A program made the translations under genes and the position numbers. From Allomuricauda sp. ARW1Y1 (lineage in GTDB: Bacteria; Bacteroidota; Bacteroidia; Flavobacteriales; Flavobacteriaceae), in the NCBI RefSeq assembly GCF_013407935.1, contig NZ_JACBZU010000006.1, positions 1 to 64,000 on the forward strand: a DNA stretch of 64,000 nt. The letters run 5' to 3'. Below the pieces are notes generated by a model, which was not told the DNA's origin, did not search any database, and saw only the letters and a list, made by a program, of their open reading frames with translations. Position 1 is the first letter of the stretch, and every line of letters begins with the position of its first letter. Positions 1 through 7,254 of the stretch are shown here, piece after piece.

Positions 1-77
1 AGAACCGTTTCGGGGAAGAATTCTTCCCCGAAACAGACGACATTAATGATAATTTTATGAATTTAGCGATGTCCTAA
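1..77 (+). CDS. C-terminal end of an unidentified gene (partial)
   Basis: A plus-strand frame is open from base 3 to a TAA at 75-77 and gives about 24 residues ending in NLAMS. It has ordinary codons (GAA, TTC, GAC, AAT) and points at proline dehydrogenase, so the two genes would be convergent with about 50 bases between their stops. The fragment is too short to identify. The only other reading is that it is non-coding sequence left of the proline dehydrogenase gene. Confidence 0.4.
   Translation, partial: NRFGEEFFPETDDINDNFMNLAMS
8..33. repeat. 26-bp perfect palindrome
   Basis: Bases 8-33 equal their own reverse complement (half-site TTTCGGGGAAGAA, centre GAATTC). It lies inside the partial coding frame 3-77, about 45 bases before its stop. 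It could form a strong hairpin or cruciform, but there is no T-tract after it, so it is not a standard terminator. Confidence 0.7.
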
Positions 78-128
78 AAAAGGGAAGGCTACAAAAAGCT
101 AAGATTATCAGTCAAATTATTTACAAAA

Positions 129-1301
129 CTAATCCTCTAACTTCCGCCGCTTCCGTTCCTTTTCAATCAAGGCCAGTTCCCTGGAGGTTTGTCCAGCTAC
201 AGAGGTATTTTCTTCCGCCCTGCGAATCAAATAGGGCATTACATCCCTCACGGGTCCGTAAGGCACATACTTAACGGCATTGTACCCCTGCGCAGCCAAA
301 TTGTAGGTGATATGGTCGCTCATCCCGAACAACTGTCCGAACCAAATACGGCCATCGTTGGATTCGATGCCGCGTTTTTCCATTAAATCTACCAGTTTCA
401 AGGTACTTTTCTCGTTATGTGTGCCAGAAAAGATGGAAAAATCTTCCAAATGCTCCATCATATAATCAATGGCAGCATCAAAATTTTCATCGGTCAGGCG
501 TTTGTTTTTACAGATGGGGCTTTCATATCCTTTTTCCTCTGCCCTATCGTTTTCTTTCTCCATGTAAGCACCGCGCACTACCTTGGCACCAATCTTAAAT
601 CCTTCTTCCTTGGCCATTTCGTGCAACTTCACGATATAGCCCATACGGTCCCAGCGGTACATTTGAAAGGTATTGTAAACAATCGCTTTTTCCTTGTTGT
701 ATTTTCGCATCATGTCGAGGACCAAATTGTCCGCGGCATCCTGCATCCAGCTTTCCTCGGCATCAATCAGCAGGGCCACATCCAGTTGGTGTGCCTTTTG
801 GCAGACTCTGTCAAAACGGTTCACCAAACGGCCCCACTCTGCTTGTTCGTCTTCCGATAGCTCACTTCCTTGGGATACTTTTTCAAATAACTTAAAACGA
901 CCAAAACCGGTGGGTTTGAACACCGCAAAGGGCATGGCATCCTTTTCCTTTACAAAATCGAGAATCTCCAAAGTCTTTTCCATGGCAAAGTCAAACTGAT
1001 TGTCCACCGACTTGCCTTCCGCGGAGTAATCCAAAATGGAGTACACCCCGTTACCATACATATTGTCAATAATGGGCAAACAGTCCTTTTCGTTGACCCC
1101 TCCGCAGAAATGGTCAAAAACGGTCGCCCTGATCAATCCCTCTACGGGCAAATGGGCCTTTATGGCAAAATTGGTCACCGCGGTACCGATACGCACCAGG
1201 GGTTCCTTTGAAATCAATTTGAATAAGAAATAGGCTCGCTCCAACTGGGAGTCCGACTTTAGCTCAAAGGCTATTGCAGTATTCTCAAAATTTGGTCGCA
1301 T
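129..1301 (-). CDS. proline dehydrogenase
   Basis: The product (390 aa) should oxidise L-proline to 1-pyrroline-5-carboxylate, passing electrons through FAD to the respiratory chain at the inner face of the membrane. It is a single-domain enzyme, not the bifunctional PutA. The family's C-terminal signature is clear: VPYGPVRD followed by PYLIRRAEEN at about 346-365, where the two Arg bind the substrate carboxylate. A conserved GTHNEKS stretch precedes it at about 292. There is no P5C dehydrogenase beside it. It is divergent from aroB, with a 91-bp gap that holds a candidate -7 element. The assignment is firm. Confidence 0.93.
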   Translation of the reverse strand: MRPNFENTAIAFELKSDSQLERAYFLFKLISKEPLVRIGTAVTNFAIKAHLPVEGLIRATVFDHFCGGVNEKDCLPIIDNMYGNGVYSILDYSAEGKSVDNQFDFAMEKTLEILDFVKEKDAMPFAVFKPTGFGRFKLFEKVSQGSELSEDEQAEWGRLVNRFDRVCQKAHQLDVALLIDAEESWMQDAADNLVLDMMRKYNKEKAIVYNTFQMYRWDRMGYIVKLHEMAKEEGFKIGAKVVRGAYMEKENDRAEEKGYESPICKNKRLTDENFDAAIDYMMEHLEDFSIFSGTHNEKSTLKLVDLMEKRGIESNDGRIWFGQLFGMSDHITYNLAAQGYNAVKYVPYGPVRDVMPYLIRRAEENTSVAGQTSRELALIEKERKRRKLED

Positions 1302-1323
1302 TAATTATCATCCATTAAAGATT

Positions 1324-1331
1324 CAAAGATA
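1324..1331 (-). promoter_or_regulatory. candidate -7 element, proline dehydrogenase
   Basis: On the minus strand this reads TATCTTTG, a match to TAnnTTTG, 22 bases before the start codon. No TTTG lies at the proper distance upstream, so only half of the promoter is supported. Confidence 0.4.
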
Positions 1332-1392
1332 AGTACGCAAACTAGAACCGTATATATAAAAATAGTCTTTATTTAGTGGTGTAATTAAAATT

Positions 1393-2448
1393 ATGGAGTC
1401 GGTTAAATCACAGTCCTACGAGGTACACATCAACGAATTGGCCAAAGCTGCTCTGAACCAGCATGTTGGTCAAAAGAAGTATTCCAAAATCTTTCTTTTG
1501 GTGGATGAGAACACCAAACTGCATTGCAAGCCTTTGTTTTTGGATATGTTCGAGCATGAGGTCGATTCCATTTTAGAGATTCCTTCGGGGGAAGAACATA
1601 AGCACATCCACACGTGTTTGAAGCTTTGGGAAGAACTTTCCCATTTGGATGGTGACCGGAAAAGCTTGCTGATCAACCTTGGTGGCGGTGTGCTTACGGA
1701 TATGGGCGGTTTTGTAGCATCTACCTTTAAGCGAGGCATCGATTTCGTAAATATCCCCACTACCCTGCTCTCTATGGTCGATGCTTCCATTGGAGGAAAA
1801 ACGGGCGTGGATCTGGGGTCATTAAAAAACCAGATAGGGGTCATTAACCAGCCACAAATGGTCCTTATTTTTCCAGAGTTTCTACAAACCCTTGACGAAC
1901 GACAGACCAAAAGCGGCTTTGCGGAAATGCTAAAGCATGGTCTCATTCAGGATAAAGACTACTGGAACGAACTGACGAACAATGGCAACTTTACCGACCC
2001 TGCCTGTATCCAAAAATCCATTGCCATTAAAAATGAAGTGGTGCTGCAGGATCCTACGGAACAAGGTCTGCGCAAAATCCTGAATTTTGGCCATACCCTT
2101 GGGCACGCCATCGAATCCTACAGTTTGGACAATCCGAACAAACGTACTTTGCTGCACGGTGAGGCCATTGCTGCCGGGATGATTTTGGAAGGCTACCTGT
2201 CCCACGAGCTCCGTGGGCTCTCCCGATTGGACGTGGACGATATCAAAAATGGTTTTTTGGCTCATTTTAACCGTGTGGAATTCACCTCGGAGGATATCGA
2301 TGCCATTCTACAATTGTTGAAGTACGACAAGAAAAATTCCCATGGCAATGTGAATTTTGTGCTGTTGCAAGCCATTGGAGACGCCGTTACCGACATTAAG
2401 GTTCCGGAGGAATTGTTCCCAAAAGCTTTTGCTTACTACAGGGAATAG
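1393..2448 (+). CDS. aroB: 3-dehydroquinate synthase
   Basis: This cytoplasmic enzyme (351 aa, usual length) converts DAHP to 3-dehydroquinate, the second step of the shikimate pathway, using NAD and a divalent metal. The NAD-binding GGGVLTDMGGF stretch lies near residue 97. The metal ligands are recognisable: the Glu in FAEMLKHG, the His of NFGHTLGHAIE, and the His of LLHGEAIAAGM. KTGVDLGSLKNQIG near residue 135 is also typical. No other aromatic pathway gene is near. The start is the ATG after an AT-rich leader divergent from proline dehydrogenase. Confidence 0.96.
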   Translation: MESVKSQSYEVHINELAKAALNQHVGQKKYSKIFLLVDENTKLHCKPLFLDMFEHEVDSILEIPSGEEHKHIHTCLKLWEELSHLDGDRKSLLINLGGGVLTDMGGFVASTFKRGIDFVNIPTTLLSMVDASIGGKTGVDLGSLKNQIGVINQPQMVLIFPEFLQTLDERQTKSGFAEMLKHGLIQDKDYWNELTNNGNFTDPACIQKSIAIKNEVVLQDPTEQGLRKILNFGHTLGHAIESYSLDNPNKRTLLHGEAIAAGMILEGYLSHELRGLSRLDVDDIKNGFLAHFNRVEFTSEDIDAILQLLKYDKKNSHGNVNFVLLQAIGDAVTDIKVPEELFPKAFAYYRE

Positions 2449-2541
2449 CCCTTTTATATACTCTTTTTTTGCGTTCGCAACTCTTTGGTCAAATCAAATT
2501 CGAAAATTCCTAGCTTAGGATTAACGTAATAACTGACCATT

Positions 2542-2868
2542 ATGAAACGAATTTTGATTGACTACAAAAAACTGGATCACGCCGTAGCCGCCAGATTAAT
2601 CGATGCCTATCCCTATGGTTATGGCGATGACGACATCATCACCATTAAAAAACCGAATGGCGAAGTGCTGGAAGTAGTGGAAGTACGTACTGAGGATACC
2701 ATCTATCTGGTAAAAATCAGCAAGAGTCTTTCCAACTTTATCGCCAATTTTGAAGAAACCATTGAAAAAGAGTTGGATAAGGAGTTGGTGGCTTCGGAAT
2801 TTGAGGAGGATTCTTTCGAGGCTTACGAGCCCACTTCCGACGAGTTGGAAAGTGAGGACAGTTATTAG
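2542..2868 (+). CDS. small acidic protein of unknown function
   Basis: I do not recognise a named family in this 108-residue protein. The first 75 residues look folded (alternating hydrophobic pattern, no signal peptide or membrane segment), while the last 30 are almost all Glu, Asp and Ser (EFEEDSFEAYEPTSDELESE) and probably disordered. It is probably cytoplasmic. It is 93 bp after aroB on the same strand, with a small TTGCG/CGCAA dyad and a CCTA/TAGG dyad between them, so it may have its own promoter. It converges with the DinB gene, one base apart. It is likely a real gene because its codon use matches its neighbours. Confidence 0.75.
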   Translation: MKRILIDYKKLDHAVAARLIDAYPYGYGDDDIITIKKPNGEVLEVVEVRTEDTIYLVKISKSLSNFIANFEETIEKELDKELVASEFEEDSFEAYEPTSDELESEDSY

Positions 2869-2869
2869 G

Positions 2870-3385
2870 CTATAAATATCTTTCCCTCAAAATGCGAACA
2901 TGGTGCGCTTGGTGACCACTGGTGATAAAACCCAATGCGCGAACACTCATTTTTGAGCCGCTGGCCACTCCCACCCTTTTGAGCGCTTCCTCGTCCAAAG
3001 AAGCAAAAAGCGTGATGGAGGAATCCCGTACGGCCACATATTCATCGATCAAATCCTTTTTACTGCGATTATTGGCGTTCGAAACAGGAACATAGGCATC
3101 CTGGTCAAAGCCGGGGAATTCACTTTTATCGTTTCTGGCAATACAGAGGGCCCGATATTGAAAAATCCGTTCCGTATCCAACATATGTACCAATGCCTCT
3201 GCCAAGGTCCATTTGCCCTCGGCATAGGCATAGGTTAGTTTTTCTTCGGGGATTTCTTCCAATAAGGATAGCAGAACCTGCTTTCCGTTCCGTAATTCAT
3301 CCAACAAATCAACGTCCCCCAATGCCATCACGTAGGTATGGTAAAAGGGATTGTATTCCGAAGTGGGAAGTTCCGAAAGTAACAT
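2870..3385 (-). CDS. DinB family protein (putative metal-dependent four-helix enzyme)
   Basis: DinB/YfiT-type proteins form a four-helix bundle that holds a divalent metal through three His, and many act as thiol-dependent transferases or hydrolases. In this 171-residue protein the expected His are visible: LVHMLDTERIF at about 67 and GHQAHHVRIL at about 157-166. WTLAEAL just before the first His matches the usual lead-in. The stop abuts the convergent acidic gene, and the start lies 14 bp downstream of the Lrp gene's stop, so it is probably cotranscribed with that regulator. The substrate is unknown. Confidence 0.85.
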   Translation of the reverse strand: MLLSELPTSEYNPFYHTYVMALGDVDLLDELRNGKQVLLSLLEEIPEEKLTYAYAEGKWTLAEALVHMLDTERIFQYRALCIARNDKSEFPGFDQDAYVPVSNANNRSKKDLIDEYVAVRDSSITLFASLDEEALKRVGVASGSKMSVRALGFITSGHQAHHVRILRERYL

Positions 3386-3399
3386 AGGTGTAAAAAGGA

Positions 3400-3879
3400 T
3401 TACAGCTCGTTGAAGATGGTATGCATCAACCGTCGCTTGTCGTTGATACTCTCCTCCAAGGATATCATGGTCTCGGTTCTACTGATACCATCGATATCAT
3501 CAATCTTGAAGATGATGTTTTTCGCATGCGTGGTATCCCTAGCCCGGATCTTGCAGAAAATATTGAACTTGCCCGTGGTGATGTGGGCCACGGTAACGTA
3601 GGGTATTTGGCTCAATCGCTCCAAAACGAACTTGGTCTGGTGCGTTTTCTCCAAAAATATCCCGACATAAGCTATAAAGGAATAGCCCAATTTAACATAA
3701 TCAAGTGTTAGGGAAGAACCTTTGATGATTCCTGACTCTTCCATTTTTTTGACGCGGACATGAACCGTACCTGCGGAAATCAGCAACTTTTTTGCGATGT
3801 CCGTAAAAGGGGTACGGGTGTTATCGATCAGCATGTCCAAAATTTGGTGATCTATTTCGTCGAGTTTAACTTTGTTCAT
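3400..3879 (-). CDS. Lrp/AsnC family transcriptional regulator
   Basis: The N-terminal winged helix-turn-helix (about 5-60: DEIDHQILDMLIDN, then DIAKKLLISAGTVHVRVKKM) and the C-terminal ligand-binding RAM domain (about 70-150, including HITTGKFNIFCKIRARD) are both complete, and 159 aa is the usual length. Such proteins form octamers or larger rings and sense amino acids. Targets cannot be told from sequence; DinB downstream and the M14 carboxypeptidase upstream lie on the same strand, and proline dehydrogenase is 2 kb away. A TAnnTTTG element sits 18 bases before the start. Confidence 0.93.
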   Translation of the reverse strand: MNKVKLDEIDHQILDMLIDNTRTPFTDIAKKLLISAGTVHVRVKKMEESGIIKGSSLTLDYVKLGYSFIAYVGIFLEKTHQTKFVLERLSQIPYVTVAHITTGKFNIFCKIRARDTTHAKNIIFKIDDIDGISRTETMISLEESINDKRRLMHTIFNEL

Positions 3880-3896
3880 TACATTAAATTTTGCAG

Positions 3897-3904
3897 CAAA
3901 ATTA
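3897..3904 (-). promoter_or_regulatory. candidate -7 element, Lrp-family gene
   Basis: It reads TAATTTTG on the minus strand, 17 bases from the start codon. The -33 element is not evident. Confidence 0.4.
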
Positions 3905-3972
3905 GTTAAAAAAGGAAATTTACGTAATAAAATTGGTTATTTTTTAAATAAAACGCAAGAACCTCGCCCAAA

Positions 3973-5082
3973 CTACTTTAGATTCTTGAATTCACGAAGT
4001 AAATCCAGTATTTCGTGCTGTTCCGGGGAAAAGCCAAAATCCTTGGAATCAATACATTCTATGGTCTGGTGGCCATAATAGCGATTCAAATCACCTATTT
4101 CCGCTATCTCGGGGCGGAAAATAATCTTTTTGTCTTGCAGCACTTCTTTAAACCGAATCCCAACGGACTGTCCGGTTTCAAATGCACCATTCACCAAATC
4201 TGGATCTTTCACCAATACATCAAAAAACAATTTGTGGTTATTGGGAATGGAAAAATAGTCTCCCGTATTAAAAGCTTCGATGGTATCGTTCGCTATAGTA
4301 TGCAAAGCTTCAATCAAGGCCACAAAAATCAGTTCACGTGTTTTCTCCCTTTCATAGTCATTGGGATAATGGCCAGATTCGAACAATACGGTGGGAATGC
4401 CGAGCATTTGGAACGTATCCCCTACGCAGTTATCGTTAAAGCCATCATCATACCTGCCAATCTGCCCGGGAATCAATGTTTGTAAACGATGGTTCATGGC
4501 GGCAATCAACTTCATGGCCACTTCCCTATTGGGCGTAATGTCCCGCTCCGGACTGCTCGCTGGGGACAAAAAGGAAACCGTAGCTGGTTTATTATTCTCA
4601 CCTGCACTAAATAAGGTACGTTGGTCATGAAGATTAAAACAATAATCGGGCTGAAACCGTTCGAACAAATCCCGCAGGGCAATGCTTTCTGGTTGGGATA
4701 GATTTTTAGCATCCCTGTTCAGGTCGATTTTGTTGCTATTTTCACGGGTATAATCGTCCGCTCCATCCGGATTTAGCATTGGAACCACCATAAGGGTGCA
4801 TTCCTTTAAAATGTGCTTTGCATCTTCCAAATCGGACTGTAGGTAATTCACCATATCCCAGACCGCTTTGGTAGTGGTGGATTCATTCCCGTGCATTTGC
4901 GACCACATGAGGATTTTTTTACCGCCGCCACCCATGGTAAAGGCATGTAGGGGAATCCCCCTGACCGAATCGCCTATATGGGTTAATGGAGAGGGTACTT
5001 TTTCAAAACAGCCTTGAATGGAGTCCTTATTGATATATCGGCCTTTTATGGACTGTTCTTTAAACCGTGAATAATCTAGCAT
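3973..5082 (-). CDS. M14 family zinc carboxypeptidase
   Basis: This 369-residue protein has the M14 peptidase layout. The zinc ligands are the His and Glu of QMHGNEST (about 64-71) and the His of FNLHDQRTLF (about 148); DLNRD supplies the arginine region, and the catalytic Glu is in TVLFESGHYP (about 237). A C-terminal region of about 80 residues follows the catalytic domain. There is no evident signal peptide, so it probably acts in the cytoplasm, perhaps on peptides or an amide-capped small molecule. It reads away from the HTH gene. The start ATG is 23 bases downstream of a TACTTTTG element. Confidence 0.9.
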   Translation of the reverse strand: MLDYSRFKEQSIKGRYINKDSIQGCFEKVPSPLTHIGDSVRGIPLHAFTMGGGGKKILMWSQMHGNESTTTKAVWDMVNYLQSDLEDAKHILKECTLMVVPMLNPDGADDYTRENSNKIDLNRDAKNLSQPESIALRDLFERFQPDYCFNLHDQRTLFSAGENNKPATVSFLSPASSPERDITPNREVAMKLIAAMNHRLQTLIPGQIGRYDDGFNDNCVGDTFQMLGIPTVLFESGHYPNDYEREKTRELIFVALIEALHTIANDTIEAFNTGDYFSIPNNHKLFFDVLVKDPDLVNGAFETGQSVGIRFKEVLQDKKIIFRPEIAEIGDLNRYYGHQTIECIDSKDFGFSPEQHEILDLLREFKNLK

Positions 5083-5104
5083 GGATCGGTGGAATTAAAG
5101 TTTA

Positions 5105-5112
5105 CAAAAGTA
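5105..5112 (-). promoter_or_regulatory. candidate -7 element, M14 carboxypeptidase gene
   Basis: TACTTTTG on the minus strand, 22 bases before the start codon, with a TTG 16 bases further upstream. It sits inside the first dyad of the operator-like array. Confidence 0.45.
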
Positions 5113-5339
5113 ACCATACACATCTTTACAAGTGTAAACAATCGTAAGAATCAGATGGATACATTTGTGTCATCCATTTAAGCTCATTTAAGGGTGAGTC
5201 TATACATTTGTAAACCTTACGTTAGTTAAATTAATTATATATTTCTATATCAATATTATATATATCGTAATCTATACTTTTACTTTACATATTCGTACAC
5301 TCTTTAGCGACTTTAATAGTGAATTTCGCATGAATAGAT

Positions 5340-5347
5340 TATCTTTG
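5340..5347 (+). promoter_or_regulatory. candidate -7 element, HTH regulator gene
   Basis: TATCTTTG, 20 bases before the GTG start. No proper -33 is seen. TACATTTG at 5203-5210 and at 5361-5368 are alternatives; the latter overlaps the start codon and would require a different start. Confidence 0.4.
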
Positions 5348-5367
5348 AGATACATTAATTTACATTT

Positions 5368-5778
5368 GTGAACAAAGATATTGTCAAACGTATAGAGCAG
5401 GTTATTGAGTATTTGGAATTGTCCGTTTCAGCCTTCGCGGATGAGATTGGTGTACAGCGTTCCAGTATCTCCCATTTATTGAATGGAAGAAATAAACCTA
5501 GCTTGGATTTTATTATGAAGTTGGTGAACACCTACCCCGAAGTGGATCTCTATTGGCTATTGAAGGGAGAAGGAAATTTTCCTAAAGAGGAGTTTCTACC
5601 TGAGAAATCTAAAATTGAACCGCAGGAGGATATTTTCCAAGAAAAATTGATTTCTGACAATCCCAAACTTGAATTTCCTGCCCCTTCCCAAAAAAACATT
5701 TCAACTGGGCAACCTGATAAAATTGTGTTTTTCTACCCCGACGGAACTTTTAAAACGTATCACACAAAAAAGGATTGA
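5368..5778 (+). CDS. XRE-type helix-turn-helix regulator
   Basis: Residues 5-60 form a Cro/CI-type HTH: VKRIEQVIEYLELSVSAFAD, then SSISHLLNGRNKPSLDFIMK, then YPEVDLYWLLKGEG. The C-terminal half has an acidic linker and ends in a short strand-like motif, IVFFYPDGTFKTY, which I have seen at the end of many flavobacterial regulators of this type. At 136 aa there is no sensor domain. The start is GTG, and the last of five dyads overlaps it, which would suit autorepression. Its TGA overlaps the ATG of a short alternative start of the lipoprotein frame (TGATG at 5776-5780), so the two genes are probably coupled. Confidence 0.88.
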   Translation: MNKDIVKRIEQVIEYLELSVSAFADEIGVQRSSISHLLNGRNKPSLDFIMKLVNTYPEVDLYWLLKGEGNFPKEEFLPEKSKIEPQEDIFQEKLISDNPKLEFPAPSQKNISTGQPDKIVFFYPDGTFKTYHTKKD

Positions 5779-5810
5779 TGCTTTCACGTTCTTTCCGTTA
5801 CTTTGTATTT

Positions 5811-6191
5811 ATGATAAAACGTTTATTTCCTACCCTGTCGATTTTTTTGATGTTTGCCTGTGGTCAACCTCCTGAGCGTAATTGTGAAGATTTTAAAACG
5901 GGTTCTTTCTCCTTTAAAGCAACCATTAACGGTGAAGAAAAGGAGACCGTCTTCCACAGAACCTTGGAAATGGAGATTGACGAATTTGAAGGTAAAGTGG
6001 ATTCTTCTTCTGTTCGTTGGATCAACGATTGTGAGTACATCTTAAAAAATCTGAACCCTAAGAATAAGGCGGAGGAAAGACCTATCCACATTAAAATACT
6101 TACCACTTCGGAATCATCCTATACGTTTGAGTACAACATTGTGGGCGAAAACAAAAAATTTAAAGGTACCGCGGAAAAAATCGAAGATTAG
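5811..6191 (+). CDS. small lipoprotein of unknown function, coupled to the HTH regulator
   Basis: I prefer the ATG at 5811 (126 aa) because a hydrophobic signal peptide follows directly and ends in LMFAC; the frame extends upstream to an ATG at 5778 that overlaps the HTH stop. After the Cys comes a domain of about 100 residues with two further Cys (NCEDF and NDCEY), lysine and glutamate rich, with strand-like patches (GSFSFKATINGEE, IHIKILTTSES). It probably faces the periplasm or the cell surface. I recognise no family. Its partner upstream suggests that expression responds to whatever the HTH protein senses, or that the regulator acts with an envelope signal. Confidence 0.78.
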   Translation: MIKRLFPTLSIFLMFACGQPPERNCEDFKTGSFSFKATINGEEKETVFHRTLEMEIDEFEGKVDSSSVRWINDCEYILKNLNPKNKAEERPIHIKILTTSESSYTFEYNIVGENKKFKGTAEKIED

Positions 6192-6227
6192 AACGTTGCC
6201 TTTCCCTACGATTGCTCTTAGCGCTTG

Positions 6228-7184
6228 CTAATTGGGTCGTTGGTATGCCAACTCAGGACTGGATTCCTTATGCTTTTCAAATAATCGTTGCTGCTGTTTT
6301 ACGGTAAGTGTGCTACCGTCGTGGCTCCATCCAGGAGGTCCAAAGATATACATCAGCTTATGGGAAAGCTTTTTGGATTTTTTGACATCGTTCCAAATAT
6401 CCTTGAACTCGTGGGTCAATATCACCACAGGGTTGTATGAATTCGGCGCATGAATCACTCCGTATTTTACATCGATATCATCATCGAGTTCTTTCCATGT
6501 ACCGAACATCTTATCAAAAATATTCAGGAATCCTCCATGGTTTTTATCCAAATACTCTACATTCTGGGCATGGTGCACCTGGTGCATGGTGTGGGTGTTG
6601 AATATTTTTTCCAAAAACCCGAGCTTTGGAACGTAAACCGTGTGCAATTGAAACTGCCAAAGCGCTTCGATACCCAAACATACCAAAACCATTTCTGGAG
6701 GGAAACCGATAGCGGGCATCCATATATAGAAAAAGGGTTTGTACAAAATCGTAAACCAACCGTTGCGGATGGCCGTCCCTAAATTGAAATTATCTGAGGA
6801 GTGGTGCACAATATGTGCAGCCCATAAAATACGGACCTCGTGGTTGGCCCGATGGAACCAATAATACGTAAAATCGTCTGCCAGTTGGCACAGAATCCAA
6901 ACATACCAAGCATAACCAAATGAGGCATAGCCCATAATATTGGTCCTTACCCCGTCAACTACTGGATTAAAAAGTTCGTAGGTTCCCTCAAATAGCAGTA
7001 TGGCAAAAGCAACTTTGAACAACGGCCCCAAAATAGCGGAACCTATTCCCATAAAACCACTGGCGGCCAAATCTTTCCAATTGTAAAGCTCGTCGTGATC
7101 GTGGGTTTTGCTGTATGTTAATTCAAGTAAGATAAAGGCAATGAATACTGGCACGCCATAGACCAGGGGGTTTGTAAAGTCCAT
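6228..7184 (-). CDS. sterol desaturase / fatty acid hydroxylase superfamily membrane protein
   Basis: A 318-residue integral membrane protein of the di-iron hydroxylase superfamily. The His clusters are intact: HRANHE, then HIVHHSS (about 115-130), and HTMHQVHHAQN (about 197-207). Several hydrophobic spans lie in the N-terminal 180 residues and a polar tail of about 60 residues follows. It should insert oxygen or a double bond into a lipid chain; in flavobacteria these enzymes act on fatty acids, ornithine-type lipids or carotenoid-like substrates, and the exact substrate cannot be read here. It stands upstream of nothing on its strand and is followed by the lipoprotein gene in convergent orientation. 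Confidence 0.9.
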   Translation of the reverse strand: MDFTNPLVYGVPVFIAFILLELTYSKTHDHDELYNWKDLAASGFMGIGSAILGPLFKVAFAILLFEGTYELFNPVVDGVRTNIMGYASFGYAWYVWILCQLADDFTYYWFHRANHEVRILWAAHIVHHSSDNFNLGTAIRNGWFTILYKPFFYIWMPAIGFPPEMVLVCLGIEALWQFQLHTVYVPKLGFLEKIFNTHTMHQVHHAQNVEYLDKNHGGFLNIFDKMFGTWKELDDDIDVKYGVIHAPNSYNPVVILTHEFKDIWNDVKKSKKLSHKLMYIFGPPGWSHDGSTLTVKQQQRLFEKHKESSPELAYQRPN

Positions 7185-7254
7185 AAAGAAATTTTAAGCA
7201 ATGTGTGCTTTTGACATGTGTTATTCTAAACGAGCAAATTAACTATAAAAAGGG

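Larger units (their letters stand above)
5101..5373. promoter_or_regulatory. array of TACA-nn-TGTA dyads (putative operator cluster)
   Basis: The 285-bp gap between the carboxypeptidase and the HTH gene holds five related dyads: 5101-5114 (TTTAC-AAAA-GTAAC), 5125-5138 (TTTACA-AG-TGTAAA, perfect arms), 5158-5171 (GATACA-TT-TGTGTC, nested in an outer ATGGAT/ATCCAT dyad at 5155-5177), 5203-5212 (TACA-TT-TGTA, perfect) and 5359-5372 (TTTACA-TT-TGTGAA, over the GTG start of the HTH gene). The first covers the carboxypeptidase -7 element. The likely reader is the adjacent HTH protein. Three of them also contain TACATTTG, a TAnnTTTG match, so some may be promoters. Confidence 0.5.

Noticed and set aside
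417-860. 147-codon frame opposite proline dehydrogenase
   Set aside because: It lies entirely antisense to a firm gene, gives a cysteine- and histidine-rich composition unlike real proteins and has no partner motif; it is a shadow.
2460-2490. TTGCG/CGCAA dyad after aroB as a terminator
   Set aside because: The stem is five bases with a two-base gap and the T run precedes instead of follows it; I would not call it a terminator.
5230-5280. AT-rich stretch considered as a replication origin
   Set aside because: It is only about 40 bases, has no DnaA-box cluster (TTATCCACA-like) and no origin genes such as dnaA nearby.
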